Positions 8,720 through 18,220 of a stretch of 34,254 nt of DNA are shown piece by piece. Position 1 is the stretch's first letter, and each line of letters opens with the position of its first letter. The position numbers were made by a program, and so were the translations under genes. The DNA comes from an uncultured Pelagibacteraceae bacterium. GTDB taxonomy: Bacteria > Pseudomonadota > Alphaproteobacteria > Pelagibacterales > Pelagibacteraceae. Location of the stretch: contig CACODU010000007.1 of assembly GCA_902626045.1 (NCBI GenBank), positions 1 to 34,254 of the forward strand, in the 5' to 3' direction. The notes beneath the pieces are model-generated. The model did not search any database and was not told where the DNA came from. It saw nothing but the letters and a program-made list of their open reading frames with translations.

Positions 8720-9628
8720 ATGAAAATTTACAATAATCCAAATTTAAATAAAAATCATTGTAATGGTGTAATAGCCATAGGTAATTTTGATGGGTTACAT
8801 TTAGGTCATCAAAAAGTTATTAAAGAAGCAAAACAAAAAGCAAAAAAAAACAGGATACCTTTTGGGGTTATGACTTTTGAACCTGTGCCAGTAATGTTTT
8901 TCAATAACAAAATTAAAAATCATAGAATTAATTCATTAGAACAGAAAAAAACTCAATTAAAAAAATTAAAATTAGATTTCTTAATTATCGTAAAATTTAA
9001 TAAAAATTTCTCAACCCAATCAGCAGAAGAGTTTATAAAAAATATAATTTTTAAAAAAACAAAATGTAAATATTTGTATGTAAGTAAAAATTTCAAGTTT
9101 GGTTTTGAAAGGCAAGGAAATATAAACACACTAAAGAAATTCGAAAATAAATATAACTTTAAAAATATTGTTACTAAACCATTTAAACGAGGTAATACAA
9201 TAATTTCGTCCACACTTTTAAGAAACAAAATAAGATTAGGTAAAATAGACGAAGTAAATAAATTATTAAACCGTAATTGGAGCATCAATGGTAAAGTAAT
9301 AAAAGGACAAAGAAGAGGTCGTAAAATTGGTTTTCCAACATGTAATCTAAAATTACATGATTATATTGTCCCTAAGCTTGGTGTCTACGCTGTTAAAGTT
9401 AAAAGTAAGAATTTTTATAAAAACGGTATTGCAAATATAGGTTATAGACCAACATTTAATGGACAAAATTTGTTATTAGAAACAAATATCTTTGGAATTA
9501 ATAAAAACTTATATAATAAAGTAATTAGTGTTTATTTTAAAAAATTTATTAGATCAGAAAAAAAATTTAGAAATTTGAAACAATTAAAAAAACAAATCAA
9601 AATCGATATTAAAAAGGCAAAAAAATAA
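8720..9628 (+). CDS. ribF: Bifunctional riboflavin kinase/FAD synthetase
   Basis: VIAIGNFDGLHLGHQKVI, ISSTLLRNKIRLGKIDEVNKLLNR, GRKIGFPTCNLKL, GIANIGYRPTF. Confidence 0.96.
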   Translation: MKIYNNPNLNKNHCNGVIAIGNFDGLHLGHQKVIKEAKQKAKKNRIPFGVMTFEPVPVMFFNNKIKNHRINSLEQKKTQLKKLKLDFLIIVKFNKNFSTQSAEEFIKNIIFKKTKCKYLYVSKNFKFGFERQGNINTLKKFENKYNFKNIVTKPFKRGNTIISSTLLRNKIRLGKIDEVNKLLNRNWSINGKVIKGQRRGRKIGFPTCNLKLHDYIVPKLGVYAVKVKSKNFYKNGIANIGYRPTFNGQNLLLETNIFGINKNLYNKVISVYFKKFIRSEKKFRNLKQLKKQIKIDIKKAKK

Positions 9629-12357
9629 TGTCCAAAGATACATTACAACTTCCCAAAACAGCTTTTTCAATGAAGGCTAGCTTACCAATTAAAGAGCCAG
9701 AAATTTTAAAGAAATGGGAAAAAAATAAAATTTTTGAAAAGCTTAGAAAAAAATCAAATGGAAAAGAAAAATTTGTTCTTCATGACGGTCCACCTTATGC
9801 GAATGGGCATATACATATGGGCACCGCTTTAAACAAAATTCTGAAAGATATGATTACTCGCTTTCATCAGATGAATGGAAAAGACTCTATCTACGTTCCA
9901 GGTTGGGATTGCCACGGGTTACCAATAGAATGGAAGATAGAAGAGCAATATAAAAAAAAGAAAAAAAATAAAGATGAAGTACCCATTAAAGATTTTAGAC
10001 AAGAATGTAGAGAATTTGCAAAAAGTTGGATCGAAGTTCACATTAAAGAGTTTAAGAGATTAGGTGTAGTCGGAGATTTTGAAAATTATTATTCTACGAT
10101 GAGTTACGAGGCAGAGGCTCAAATTGTAAGAGAGTTAGGTAAATTTCTTTTGGATGGAAGTTTATATCAAGGGTTTAAACCAGTTCTTTGGTCTACTGTT
10201 GAAAAAACTGCTTTAGCTGATGCAGAAGTAGAATACTTAGAGCATACTTCAAATACAATTTATGTTGCGTTTAAAGTTAAGGAGACCGACAAAGATTTTT
10301 TAAAGGATTCCAGCATTATAATTTGGACTACTACACCTTGGACTATACCTGCTAATAAAGCATTAGCTTTTAATAGTAATATTGAATATGCAGTTTTAGA
10401 GATCGAACAGCTTGAGTATTTTAAAGATAAGAGAATTGTAGTTGCAAAAAATTTAATTGAGTCAATTACAAAAGAGTGTGAAATTAAGAATTATAAGCAA
10501 TTAAAGACTTTTAAGGGTTCAGAATTTAGAGGAACAGTATGTAATCATCCATTCTTAAAAATGAATTTTGACTATGATGTTCCAATGTTGGATGCTCAAT
10601 TTGTTAATTTGGAACAAGGAACTGGGATTGTTCATTGTGCCCCAAGCCACGGTCCAGATGACTTTAATTTATGTTTAAAAAATAATATACCATCTCTTTA
10701 TACAGTTGATAACTCAGGTGTTTATACTAAAGAGGTACCTTATTTTACAAATACACACGTCTTTAAAGCTGACCCGATTGTTATAGATAAACTTAAAGAA
10801 CAAAAACAATTACTTAAAAACGATAAACTTAATCATAGTTATCCTCATTCATGGAGATCTAAGGCTCCATTAATTTACAGAGCGACACCTCAATGGTTTA
10901 TATCTATGCAAAAAAATAAACTTAGAGATAAAGCCATTAAAGCAATAGATGAAACCACCTTTTATCCAAATAAAGGCAAGGATAGGCTTTTATCAATGAT
11001 CGAAGGAAGACCAGATTGGTGTGTTTCAAGACAAAGAGTTTGGGGAGTACCATTGCCAATTTTTATAAATAAAAAAACAAAAGAGCCATTAAGAGACCAA
11101 AAAATTATTGATAGAATTGCTTCTATTTATGAAAAACAAGGCTCTGACTGTTGGTTCACTGATGATGCTAAAATTTTTTTAGGTGATGATTATGATGTCA
11201 AAGATTATGAGAAACTTAATGATATTGTTGAAGTATGGTTCGATAGTGGCTCAACACATAGTTTTGTTTTGGAGAAAAGAAAAGATTTGAAATGGCCCGC
11301 AGACATGTATCTAGAAGGATCTGACCAACATAGGGGGTGGTTTCACTCATCTTTACTAGAGTCGTGTGGCACTAGAGGCAAAGCACCATTTAAAAGTATT
11401 CTTTCACATGGCTTTGTCGTAGACGGCAAAGGTATGAAAATGTCTAAATCAATGGGCAACGTAATTTCTCCAGAAGATATTTTAAAGAACTATGGGGCAG
11501 ACATTCTTAGAGTTTGGGCATCAGCATCTGATTATGCTGAAGATTTAAGAATTGATAAAAATATTTTAGTACAGCATGCAGAGTCTTATAGAAAAATTAG
11601 AAACACCTTCAGATTTATGCTTGGAAATTTAAAAGATAATTTTGAGAAACAAAGTTTTGAAAAAATTAAACCAAATGAATTTGACGAATTGGAACAATTT
11701 ATTTTACATAAATTATTTATATTAAATGAATCTGTCGATGAAAATTTGAATAATTATAATTTTCATAAATTATATAAAGAGCTATTAAATTTTTGTACAC
11801 TGGACCTTTCATCATTTTATTTTGATATTAGAAAAGATGTTCTTTACTGCGATAGCATAAATTCAAAAAAAAGAAAAAACTGTGTAATTGTTTTAAATAT
11901 AATTTTAGAGAGCTTATTGAAATGGTTTGCTCCAATTTTAGTTTTTACCTCCGAGGAAATTTATAGCTTGTTAAGTAAAGATAAGAATGAAAGTATTCAT
12001 GAATGTAATTTTGTAAAAATCCCGGCTAATTGGAAGAATGATAAACTAAATGAAAAATGGACAAATTTATTCAAAATTAAACAAGAAGCAAATGTCGCTA
12101 TCGAAGAAAAAAGAGCCAACAAAGAAATTGGATCGAGTTTAGAGGCTGAAATTAAGCTAATATTAAAAAAAGATAAATTTGAACTTCTCGATAAATTAGA
12201 TTTATCAGATTATTTTATCGTTTCAAAAGCAGAAAAAGCATTATCAAATAATGATGAAATCAAGATTGAAGTGAAAAAAGCCAAAGGGCAAAAATGTGAA
12301 AGATGTTGGAAAATTTTAGAGAAAAAATGTGAGAGATGTTCAAAAGTTCTCCAGTAA
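9628..12357 (+). CDS. ileS: Isoleucyl-tRNA synthetase
   Basis: DGPPYANGHIHMGTALNKILKD (HIGH), WDCHGLPIEWKIEE, KMSKSMGN (KMSKS), C-terminal Cys-rich zinc motif CERCW..CERC. Confidence 0.99.
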   Translation: MSKDTLQLPKTAFSMKASLPIKEPEILKKWEKNKIFEKLRKKSNGKEKFVLHDGPPYANGHIHMGTALNKILKDMITRFHQMNGKDSIYVPGWDCHGLPIEWKIEEQYKKKKKNKDEVPIKDFRQECREFAKSWIEVHIKEFKRLGVVGDFENYYSTMSYEAEAQIVRELGKFLLDGSLYQGFKPVLWSTVEKTALADAEVEYLEHTSNTIYVAFKVKETDKDFLKDSSIIIWTTTPWTIPANKALAFNSNIEYAVLEIEQLEYFKDKRIVVAKNLIESITKECEIKNYKQLKTFKGSEFRGTVCNHPFLKMNFDYDVPMLDAQFVNLEQGTGIVHCAPSHGPDDFNLCLKNNIPSLYTVDNSGVYTKEVPYFTNTHVFKADPIVIDKLKEQKQLLKNDKLNHSYPHSWRSKAPLIYRATPQWFISMQKNKLRDKAIKAIDETTFYPNKGKDRLLSMIEGRPDWCVSRQRVWGVPLPIFINKKTKEPLRDQKIIDRIASIYEKQGSDCWFTDDAKIFLGDDYDVKDYEKLNDIVEVWFDSGSTHSFVLEKRKDLKWPADMYLEGSDQHRGWFHSSLLESCGTRGKAPFKSILSHGFVVDGKGMKMSKSMGNVISPEDILKNYGADILRVWASASDYAEDLRIDKNILVQHAESYRKIRNTFRFMLGNLKDNFEKQSFEKIKPNEFDELEQFILHKLFILNESVDENLNNYNFHKLYKELLNFCTLDLSSFYFDIRKDVLYCDSINSKKRKNCVIVLNIILESLLKWFAPILVFTSEEIYSLLSKDKNESIHECNFVKIPANWKNDKLNEKWTNLFKIKQEANVAIEEKRANKEIGSSLEAEIKLILKKDKFELLDKLDLSDYFIVSKAEKALSNNDEIKIEVKKAKGQKCERCWKILEKKCERCSKVLQ

Positions 12358-12374
12358 AATAGAAAGTCAATATT

Positions 12375-12866
12375 TTGATTGATCTTAAAGAGATAAGAAA
12401 CAAAATTTTTACAAAAAATAATCTTTATTGTTTGTGTGTTATTTTATTAATATTTTTTTTAGATAGGTATACAAAATTACTAATTTTAAATAATTTTAAT
12501 GAAAATTCATATTATTTAAATGACTTTTTAAATCTAAACTTAATTTGGAACATTGGAATAGGTTTTGGATTTTTAAGCACAGAGTCAGGTTTACTTTATA
12601 ATTTTATTACTTTTGTTATTGCTGTAGTATTATTGGTTCTCTTTTATTTTTTATTAAGTTCTGAAATATTAGATAAAATTATATATGCTGTTATAATTGG
12701 TGGTGCATTAGGGAATTTTTATGATAGATTGTTTTTTAAAGCAGTTCCTGACTTTATTGATCTACATTATAACAACTTTCACTGGTTTACTTTTAATGTG
12801 GCAGATATATTTATATCTATAGGAATATTATTTATAATTGTAAAAAGTTTTTTTGTTAAAAATTAG
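12375..12866 (+). CDS. lspA: Lipoprotein signal peptidase (signal peptidase II)
   Basis: Multi-TM protein with LDRYTKLLI, NIGIGFGF, IIGGALGNFYDRLF and FTFNVADIFISIG; TTG start. Confidence 0.93.
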   Translation: MIDLKEIRNKIFTKNNLYCLCVILLIFFLDRYTKLLILNNFNENSYYLNDFLNLNLIWNIGIGFGFLSTESGLLYNFITFVIAVVLLVLFYFLLSSEILDKIIYAVIIGGALGNFYDRLFFKAVPDFIDLHYNNFHWFTFNVADIFISIGILFIIVKSFFVKN

Positions 12867-12869
12867 AAT

Positions 12870-13178
12870 ATGAAAAATATTTATCTTTTGTTAATTACTT
12901 TTTTTCTTCTCACGTCTTGTGGAGGTTTAGGCGAAGCTGGTAAAGTTTTAAGAAACGAGAAAGTAAAAACTACTGATGAGTTTCTAGTTAAAAAAAGAAA
13001 CCCACTTGTTTTACCTCCAAATTTTGAAGACATTCCTGAGCCTGGAAAAAAAATTGAAAAACAAGAAGAAGAGAAACAAAAAATTAAAAAGATTTTACAA
13101 GCACCAGAAATAAACAATGAATTAAAAAATAAACCATCTTCTATCGAAGAGTCAATTTTAAATAAAATAAAAAAGTGA
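12870..13178 (+). CDS. Small lipoprotein, DUF3035-like (BamF-like candidate)
   Basis: Signal peptide with lipobox (LLTSCGG); TTDEFLVKKRNPLVLPPNFEDIPEP resembles the conserved 'PDEF.V....PL..PP.F' segment of alphaproteobacterial DUF3035 lipoproteins, commonly next to lspA. Confidence 0.7.
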   Translation: MKNIYLLLITFFLLTSCGGLGEAGKVLRNEKVKTTDEFLVKKRNPLVLPPNFEDIPEPGKKIEKQEEEKQKIKKILQAPEINNELKNKPSSIEESILNKIKK

Positions 13179-14392
13179 AATTAAATAAAATTATTTTTAA
13201 AGAAAGTATTTTTCCAAATTATAAAGCAAAAAAAAAATATAAATCTTTTTCTAAAAAATTTGATAAAATTTTTTCAAATTTTAAATCAGATATTAAAAAT
13301 TCAAAAAAAACTGAAAATATTTTAAACGATAATTTTGAATTTAATTTTAATATCAAAGATCTTAAAAAATTTCAAAAATTTAGAACTATTGCTCTGGTTG
13401 GAATGGGAGGATCTATACTTGGAGCTGAAGCAATATATAATTTTTTTCAAAAAAAAATAAAAAAGAAAATATTTTTTTTTAACAATCTTGATGAAAATAA
13501 ATTAATTGAATTTAAAAAAAAAGAGAATACGTCAAAAGTTCTTTTCATTTTAATTTCAAAGTCAGGAAATACAGTTGAGACACTATCGAATATTTTTGGA
13601 TTAAATATAATTAAAAAAAAATCTAAAAATATTATTGTAATTTCAGAAAAGAAAAATAGCACACTTTATTTAATGTCAAAAAATTTAGGTCTTTTTTATA
13701 TTGAGCATAAAAACTATATAGGCGGTAGGTATTCAGTTTTGTCCGAAGTTGGCATAGTGCCAGCATACTTTATGGGTATAAATATAATAAAACTCAGATC
13801 AAAAATCCTTGATTGCCTTAAAAATGAAAATAAGATCTTTCTTAAAAATAGTACATTAAAGATTGCAACTTTAATAAAATCAAAAAAATTTAATAATTTG
13901 ATATTTTTAAATTATTTTCCTGAGCTTGAAAAATTTTTGTTTTGGTGCCAGCAATTAGTGGCAGAAAGTTTAGGTAAAAAGAATACAGGTTTTTTACCGG
14001 TAATATCTAATGTTCCAAAAGATCACCATAGTTTATTACAATTATATTTAGATGGACCTAAAGATAAAATTTTTAACATTTTTAGTTTTGAAAAAAAAAC
14101 AAAAAATAAGATTTATTTTAATAAAAATTTTGGAATAAATAGTTTTCTTAATAATAAAAAAATATATGAGATAAAAAATGCTCAAAAAAAAGCTTTAATT
14201 TTATCTTTTAAAAAAAAAAATATACCATTTAGGGAGTTTAAAATTAATATAATTAGTGAGGAGTCACTTGGAAAATTATTTTCGTACTTTATTGTAGAAA
14301 CAATTATTTTAGGACGATTATTAAATGTGGATCCTTTTAATCAGCCAGCTGTTGAACAAGTTAAAATTTATACAAAAAAATTTCTCACTTAA
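13175..14392 (+). CDS. pgi: Glucose-6-phosphate isomerase, short divergent form
   Basis: ALVGMGGSILGAEAIYNFF, FILISKSGNTVETLS, GGRYSVLSEVGIVPAYFMG, DHHSLLQLYLDGPKD, DPFNQPAVEQVK; GTG start overlapping the upstream stop. Confidence 0.93.
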   Translation: MKLNKIIFKESIFPNYKAKKKYKSFSKKFDKIFSNFKSDIKNSKKTENILNDNFEFNFNIKDLKKFQKFRTIALVGMGGSILGAEAIYNFFQKKIKKKIFFFNNLDENKLIEFKKKENTSKVLFILISKSGNTVETLSNIFGLNIIKKKSKNIIVISEKKNSTLYLMSKNLGLFYIEHKNYIGGRYSVLSEVGIVPAYFMGINIIKLRSKILDCLKNENKIFLKNSTLKIATLIKSKKFNNLIFLNYFPELEKFLFWCQQLVAESLGKKNTGFLPVISNVPKDHHSLLQLYLDGPKDKIFNIFSFEKKTKNKIYFNKNFGINSFLNNKKIYEIKNAQKKALILSFKKKNIPFREFKINIISEESLGKLFSYFIVETIILGRLLNVDPFNQPAVEQVKIYTKKFLT

Positions 14393-14945
14393 AAACTGCA
14401 AATATTATTTTTGATCTTCCGTAAATTTTAATATCAATTATCTTTAATAATTCATTAAAGTTATCTTTTGACTTATTTTCTCTGTGTATAATTAATATAT
14501 GTTTGTTATTACACAATTTTTTATTCTTTATAGTTTTAAGGTTATCTAAAAAACTCGAGTCTTTAAATGGGGGATCAAGAAAAATTACGTCAAATTTATC
14601 AAAAATATTTTTGCTTAAAATTTCTTCAATTCTACAAAAATAAACTTTTGTAAAATTAATAATTGATAATTTAATTAAATTTTCCTTTAACGATTTTGTT
14701 GCTAAAAAATCTTGCTCTATAAATGTAACTTTTTTTGCTCCTCTCGATACACATTCAATTCCAAATGATCCAATTCCAGAGTACAGATCTAAAATTTCTG
14801 AATTTGAAATATTTACTTTGATTTTTTTTGAATGGCTTAAAATATTAAAAATACTTTCCCTAACACTATTCTTAAGAGGTCTTGTATTTGTATTTTTTAA
14901 AAATTTGATAGGCCTTCCTTTTAAAGTACCACTAATAATTCTCAT
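14385..14945 (-). CDS. rsmD: 16S rRNA (guanine(966)-N(2))-methyltransferase
   Basis: MRIISGTLKGRPIKF...TRPLKNSVRESIFNIL, ILDLYSGIGSFGIECVSRGAKKVTFIEQD, FDVIFLDPPF. Confidence 0.93.
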   Translation of the reverse strand: MRIISGTLKGRPIKFLKNTNTRPLKNSVRESIFNILSHSKKIKVNISNSEILDLYSGIGSFGIECVSRGAKKVTFIEQDFLATKSLKENLIKLSIINFTKVYFCRIEEILSKNIFDKFDVIFLDPPFKDSSFLDNLKTIKNKKLCNNKHILIIHRENKSKDNFNELLKIIDIKIYGRSKIIFAVFK

Positions 14946-16212
14946 TTTTTTTATTAATTACTTTCCATCCAATATCTTTTCTATAAAAAATACCTTTTAA
15001 TTTTAATTTTTTAATATTTGAAATAATTTTTTTTCTTATAGATTTAAAATTGGTTCCTAATGATAATACATTTAAAACTCTACCTCCATTAGATCTAAGT
15101 ACATTATTAACTATCTTAGTACCTGCGTGAAAAATAAAATCTTTTTCTGATAAATTTATTTTATCAATATTTTGTATTTTCAAATTTTTTTTATATGCAC
15201 CTGGATATCCCTTTGCACATAATACCACAGTCATAGATTTTTGTTTTTTCCAATTAATTTTAATATTTTTTAATTTGTTCAAAGTAGCGTATTTAAATAT
15301 CTTAAAGATATCAGTTTTTAATCTAGGTAAAATTACTTGACACTCAGGATCTCCCATTCTGATGTTATACTCTATTAAGAAAGGCTCATTATTTTTAATC
15401 ATTAAGCCTACATACAAAAAGCCATTGTAAGGATTATTTTTAGTTTTAAGAGCTTTTAAAGTTGGAACAATTATTTTTGAAATTATTTTTTTTTCCAATT
15501 TTTTTGTGATAATTGGAGCAGGCGAGTAGGCACCCATACCACCAGTATTAGGACCCTTATCGTTCTCAAATACACGTTTATGATCCTGGGCAGAGCCAAA
15601 AAATTTGAAAGTATTATTATCAACAATTACAAAATAACTAGCTTCTTCACCTAATAAATATTCTTCTAATACAACTAATTTAGATGATTTAAACTTTCCT
15701 TTAAATATATCATTAGTACTTTTAAGAACTTCTTTTTCGGTTTTACATATTGTAACACCCTTACCAGCAGCTAAACCATCTGCTTTTACTACGATAGGAA
15801 GACTACAATCGGTTAAAAATTTTTTTACCTGATTTTTTTTATTACAAATTTTAAATTTAGCAGTTGGAATCTTATTTTGCTTACAAATCGTTTTCATAAA
15901 TGCTTTTGATCCCTCTAACTTAGCTGCATATCTATTGGGGCCAAAAACTATAATTTTTTCTTTTTTTAAAAAATCAACTATTCCATTAACTAATGGCTCT
16001 TCAGGACCAACTATTACTAATTTAATTTTATAGAATTTGATTAACTTTAGAATTTTTTTAAAATCTAATATATCTACTTGCACATTTATGGCTAGCGAAG
16101 ACGTGCCCGCATTTCCTGGGAAGCAAATTATTTTATCAACAAATTTTGACTCAGAAAGGTTTTTGCATAATGCATGCTCTCTTCCCCCACTACCAATTAA
16201 TCCAATATTCAT
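14932..16212 (-). CDS. purD: Phosphoribosylamine-glycine ligase
   Basis: MNIGLIGSGGREHALCKNL, VGPEEPLVNGIVDFL, GPNRYAAKLEGSKAFMK, YNGFLYVGLMIKNNEPFLIEYNIRMGDPECQVILP. Start placed at M23 of the listed ORF. Confidence 0.97.
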   Translation of the reverse strand: MNIGLIGSGGREHALCKNLSESKFVDKIICFPGNAGTSSLAINVQVDILDFKKILKLIKFYKIKLVIVGPEEPLVNGIVDFLKKEKIIVFGPNRYAAKLEGSKAFMKTICKQNKIPTAKFKICNKKNQVKKFLTDCSLPIVVKADGLAAGKGVTICKTEKEVLKSTNDIFKGKFKSSKLVVLEEYLLGEEASYFVIVDNNTFKFFGSAQDHKRVFENDKGPNTGGMGAYSPAPIITKKLEKKIISKIIVPTLKALKTKNNPYNGFLYVGLMIKNNEPFLIEYNIRMGDPECQVILPRLKTDIFKIFKYATLNKLKNIKINWKKQKSMTVVLCAKGYPGAYKKNLKIQNIDKINLSEKDFIFHAGTKIVNNVLRSNGGRVLNVLSLGTNFKSIRKKIISNIKKLKLKGIFYRKDIGWKVINKKNENY

Positions 16213-16228
16213 GTTAGATTTTATATTG

Positions 16229-16234
16229 TATAAT
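16229..16234 (+). promoter_or_regulatory. Putative -10 box (TATAAT) for the DUF2093 gene
   Basis: TATAAT ends 6 nt before the ATG at 16241. Confidence 0.4.
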
Positions 16235-16240
16235 TTATAG

Positions 16241-16435
16241 ATGAGTAAAAAAAAAGCTAAACTTATATTTAAGCACAATTATTATGAAATAGTCGAGGAA
16301 GGGGACTATGTTTTGTGCGCAGTATCAGGAAAAGAAATAAAATTACAAAATTTGAATTATTGGAATGTAGAACTGCAAGAAGCCTATCTCTCACCGATAG
16401 AAGTAAATGAACGATTTAAAAATCAAAAAAAATAA
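16241..16435 (+). CDS. DUF2093 family protein
   Basis: AKLIFKHNYYEIVEEGDYVLCAVSGKEIKLQNLNYWNVELQEAYLSP matches the alphaproteobacterial DUF2093 pattern (GDYV.CAV.G..I.L..L.YW....QEAY.S). Confidence 0.85.
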   Translation: MSKKKAKLIFKHNYYEIVEEGDYVLCAVSGKEIKLQNLNYWNVELQEAYLSPIEVNERFKNQKK

Positions 16436-16437
16436 CT

Positions 16438-17316
16438 TTACTTCCAGCGATTATGTGTCCATATCCACTGATAAGGATTTCTAATTATCATTTCTTCTAA
16501 AACTTTATTTAATTTTTTGGTTAATTCAATTCTATTATCAAAATTATGAGGACTTATACTTTGTTGAAACTCAATAAGAAAATTATTATTTTCATCTCTC
16601 TCTATATATACAGGTACTATGTCTAAACCAAATTTAGTCGAGAGTTGTGCAGGTAAAGTTGTCGTTAATGCCGGCTTATCAAAAAAAACAATTTTTTCAC
16701 CCTCACTAACCCTTTGATCAATCATAAGAGCTATACAATGTTTTTTTTTTATATATTTAATTGTTTCTCTTAATCCATTAATTCCTTTTCTAATTTGATT
16801 ATGACAAACATATTTTTTACGTAAATACTCCATAAATGGATTTAAAAAAAAATTATTTAAAGGTCGATAAATAGTAGCTAAAGGAATATTTTTTTTTGTT
16901 ATCTCCATAGACATCAATTCAAAATTTGCGAAATGTCCTGAGACAAAAATAACTTGATTACCGTTATTTGTTACTTGTTTTAAATTTTCTTCACCTGTTA
17001 TTCTAATATGTGAGTTTCTTTTTCTGAAGTTACTTAAATAAACATATTCAATAAAAGTTTTTCCATAATTTTTCCACATCTGATTGATAATTTTCTTTCT
17101 ATTTAAAGATAAATTTTTCTTTAAAATAACATCAAGATTATTATTGATAATTTTTTTGGATTTAAAAAAAGGTCCAATTTTAGAAAATAAAAAGGCAAAT
17201 ATTGTTCTACTTATATTAAGGCCAAAAATTAGACCTATTAAAAAAAATAAATATATAAAAAGAGACTGATAAAAATAGTTAAATGTTTTTATCATAAATT
17301 TTGCAAATTTTTTCAT
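16438..17316 (-). CDS. Lipid A biosynthesis acyltransferase (LpxL/HtrB family)
   Basis: VIFVSGHFANFELM (HX4-5E-type motif), ALMIDQRVSEGEKIVFFDKPALTTTLPAQLSTKFG, PYQWIWTHNRWK. Confidence 0.92.
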   Translation of the reverse strand: MKKFAKFMIKTFNYFYQSLFIYLFFLIGLIFGLNISRTIFAFLFSKIGPFFKSKKIINNNLDVILKKNLSLNRKKIINQMWKNYGKTFIEYVYLSNFRKRNSHIRITGEENLKQVTNNGNQVIFVSGHFANFELMSMEITKKNIPLATIYRPLNNFFLNPFMEYLRKKYVCHNQIRKGINGLRETIKYIKKKHCIALMIDQRVSEGEKIVFFDKPALTTTLPAQLSTKFGLDIVPVYIERDENNNFLIEFQQSISPHNFDNRIELTKKLNKVLEEMIIRNPYQWIWTHNRWK

Positions 17317-18220
17317 AAAAGATTTCTTTTTTTTCTATCTCTAGAGACACTTTAAGATAATTTATTTTTTGAAGATTAAAATGGTTAATTTTATAAAAAT
17401 CTTTCTCAGTCATAATAATTTTACATCTTCTACTTTCAGCTTCATTAATTAATTTCTCTATCTCAATTTTTGAAAAATTATAATGGTCAGGCAATGCAAT
17501 TTTTTTTTCTATTTTTAAATTGTTCTCTTTTAAAAGTTGAAAAAAATTCTCAGGATTTCCTATTCCAGCTATCGCCATAAGTTTTGTATCTCTAAATTGA
17601 TCTAAATTAATCGGTTTATAAGATGAATAAAATATTTCTAGATTTTTGTTAATTTTTACCAATTTCTCCTCAAAATTTTTATCTTTTTTCCCGTTAATAA
17701 TAATTATGTCTGCATTTTTAAGAGATGATAAATTTTCTCTTAAAGGACCTGACGGTAAAGCTAATCCATTCCCAATTAATTGATTTTGATTGAAACAAAT
17801 TATATTAATATTTTTTTGAATTCTTATGTCTTGAAAACCATCATCTAGAATTACAGTATCAAAATCTGATTTATTTATTTTTTTTAAAAATTTTAATCTA
17901 TCTTTACAGATGGCTAAATTTTTAAAATTATTTCTGATAAGATTGTATTCATCATTATGGTTAGAATAATATTTTCTTACTATAATTGGTTTTTTTTTTA
18001 ATTTTGAGAGCTCATTAGCTAAATGTATTGAAACAGGTGTTTTACCAGTTCCGCCAATATAAATATTTCCAACACAGATAATTGGAATTTCAAACTTTTT
18101 ACTTTTGGTTAATTCCTTTCTAAAGAAATTAAGAAAAATGAAAATTAATGTAAAGGGGTATAGCAGGATTGCAATCAAACCTAATTTTCTATCCCAAAAT
18201 ATTGGTTTTCTAAGCCTCAT
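17279..18220 (-). CDS. lpxK: Tetraacyldisaccharide 4'-kinase
   Basis: IPIICVGNIYIGGTGKTPVSIHLANEL (Walker A), VILDDGFQDIRIQKN, LPSGPLRENLSSLKNADIIIING, TEKDFYKI. Confidence 0.96.
   Translation of the reverse strand: MRLRKPIFWDRKLGLIAILLYPFTLIFIFLNFFRKELTKSKKFEIPIICVGNIYIGGTGKTPVSIHLANELSKLKKKPIIVRKYYSNHNDEYNLIRNNFKNLAICKDRLKFLKKINKSDFDTVILDDGFQDIRIQKNINIICFNQNQLIGNGLALPSGPLRENLSSLKNADIIIINGKKDKNFEEKLVKINKNLEIFYSSYKPINLDQFRDTKLMAIAGIGNPENFFQLLKENNLKIEKKIALPDHYNFSKIEIEKLINEAESRRCKIIMTEKDFYKINHFNLQKINYLKVSLEIEKKEIFYEKICKIYDKNI

Noticed and set aside
12881-13117. Minus-strand ORF antisense to the lspA-adjacent lipoprotein
   Set aside because: No motifs; the plus-strand lipoprotein has a clear signal peptide and lipobox.
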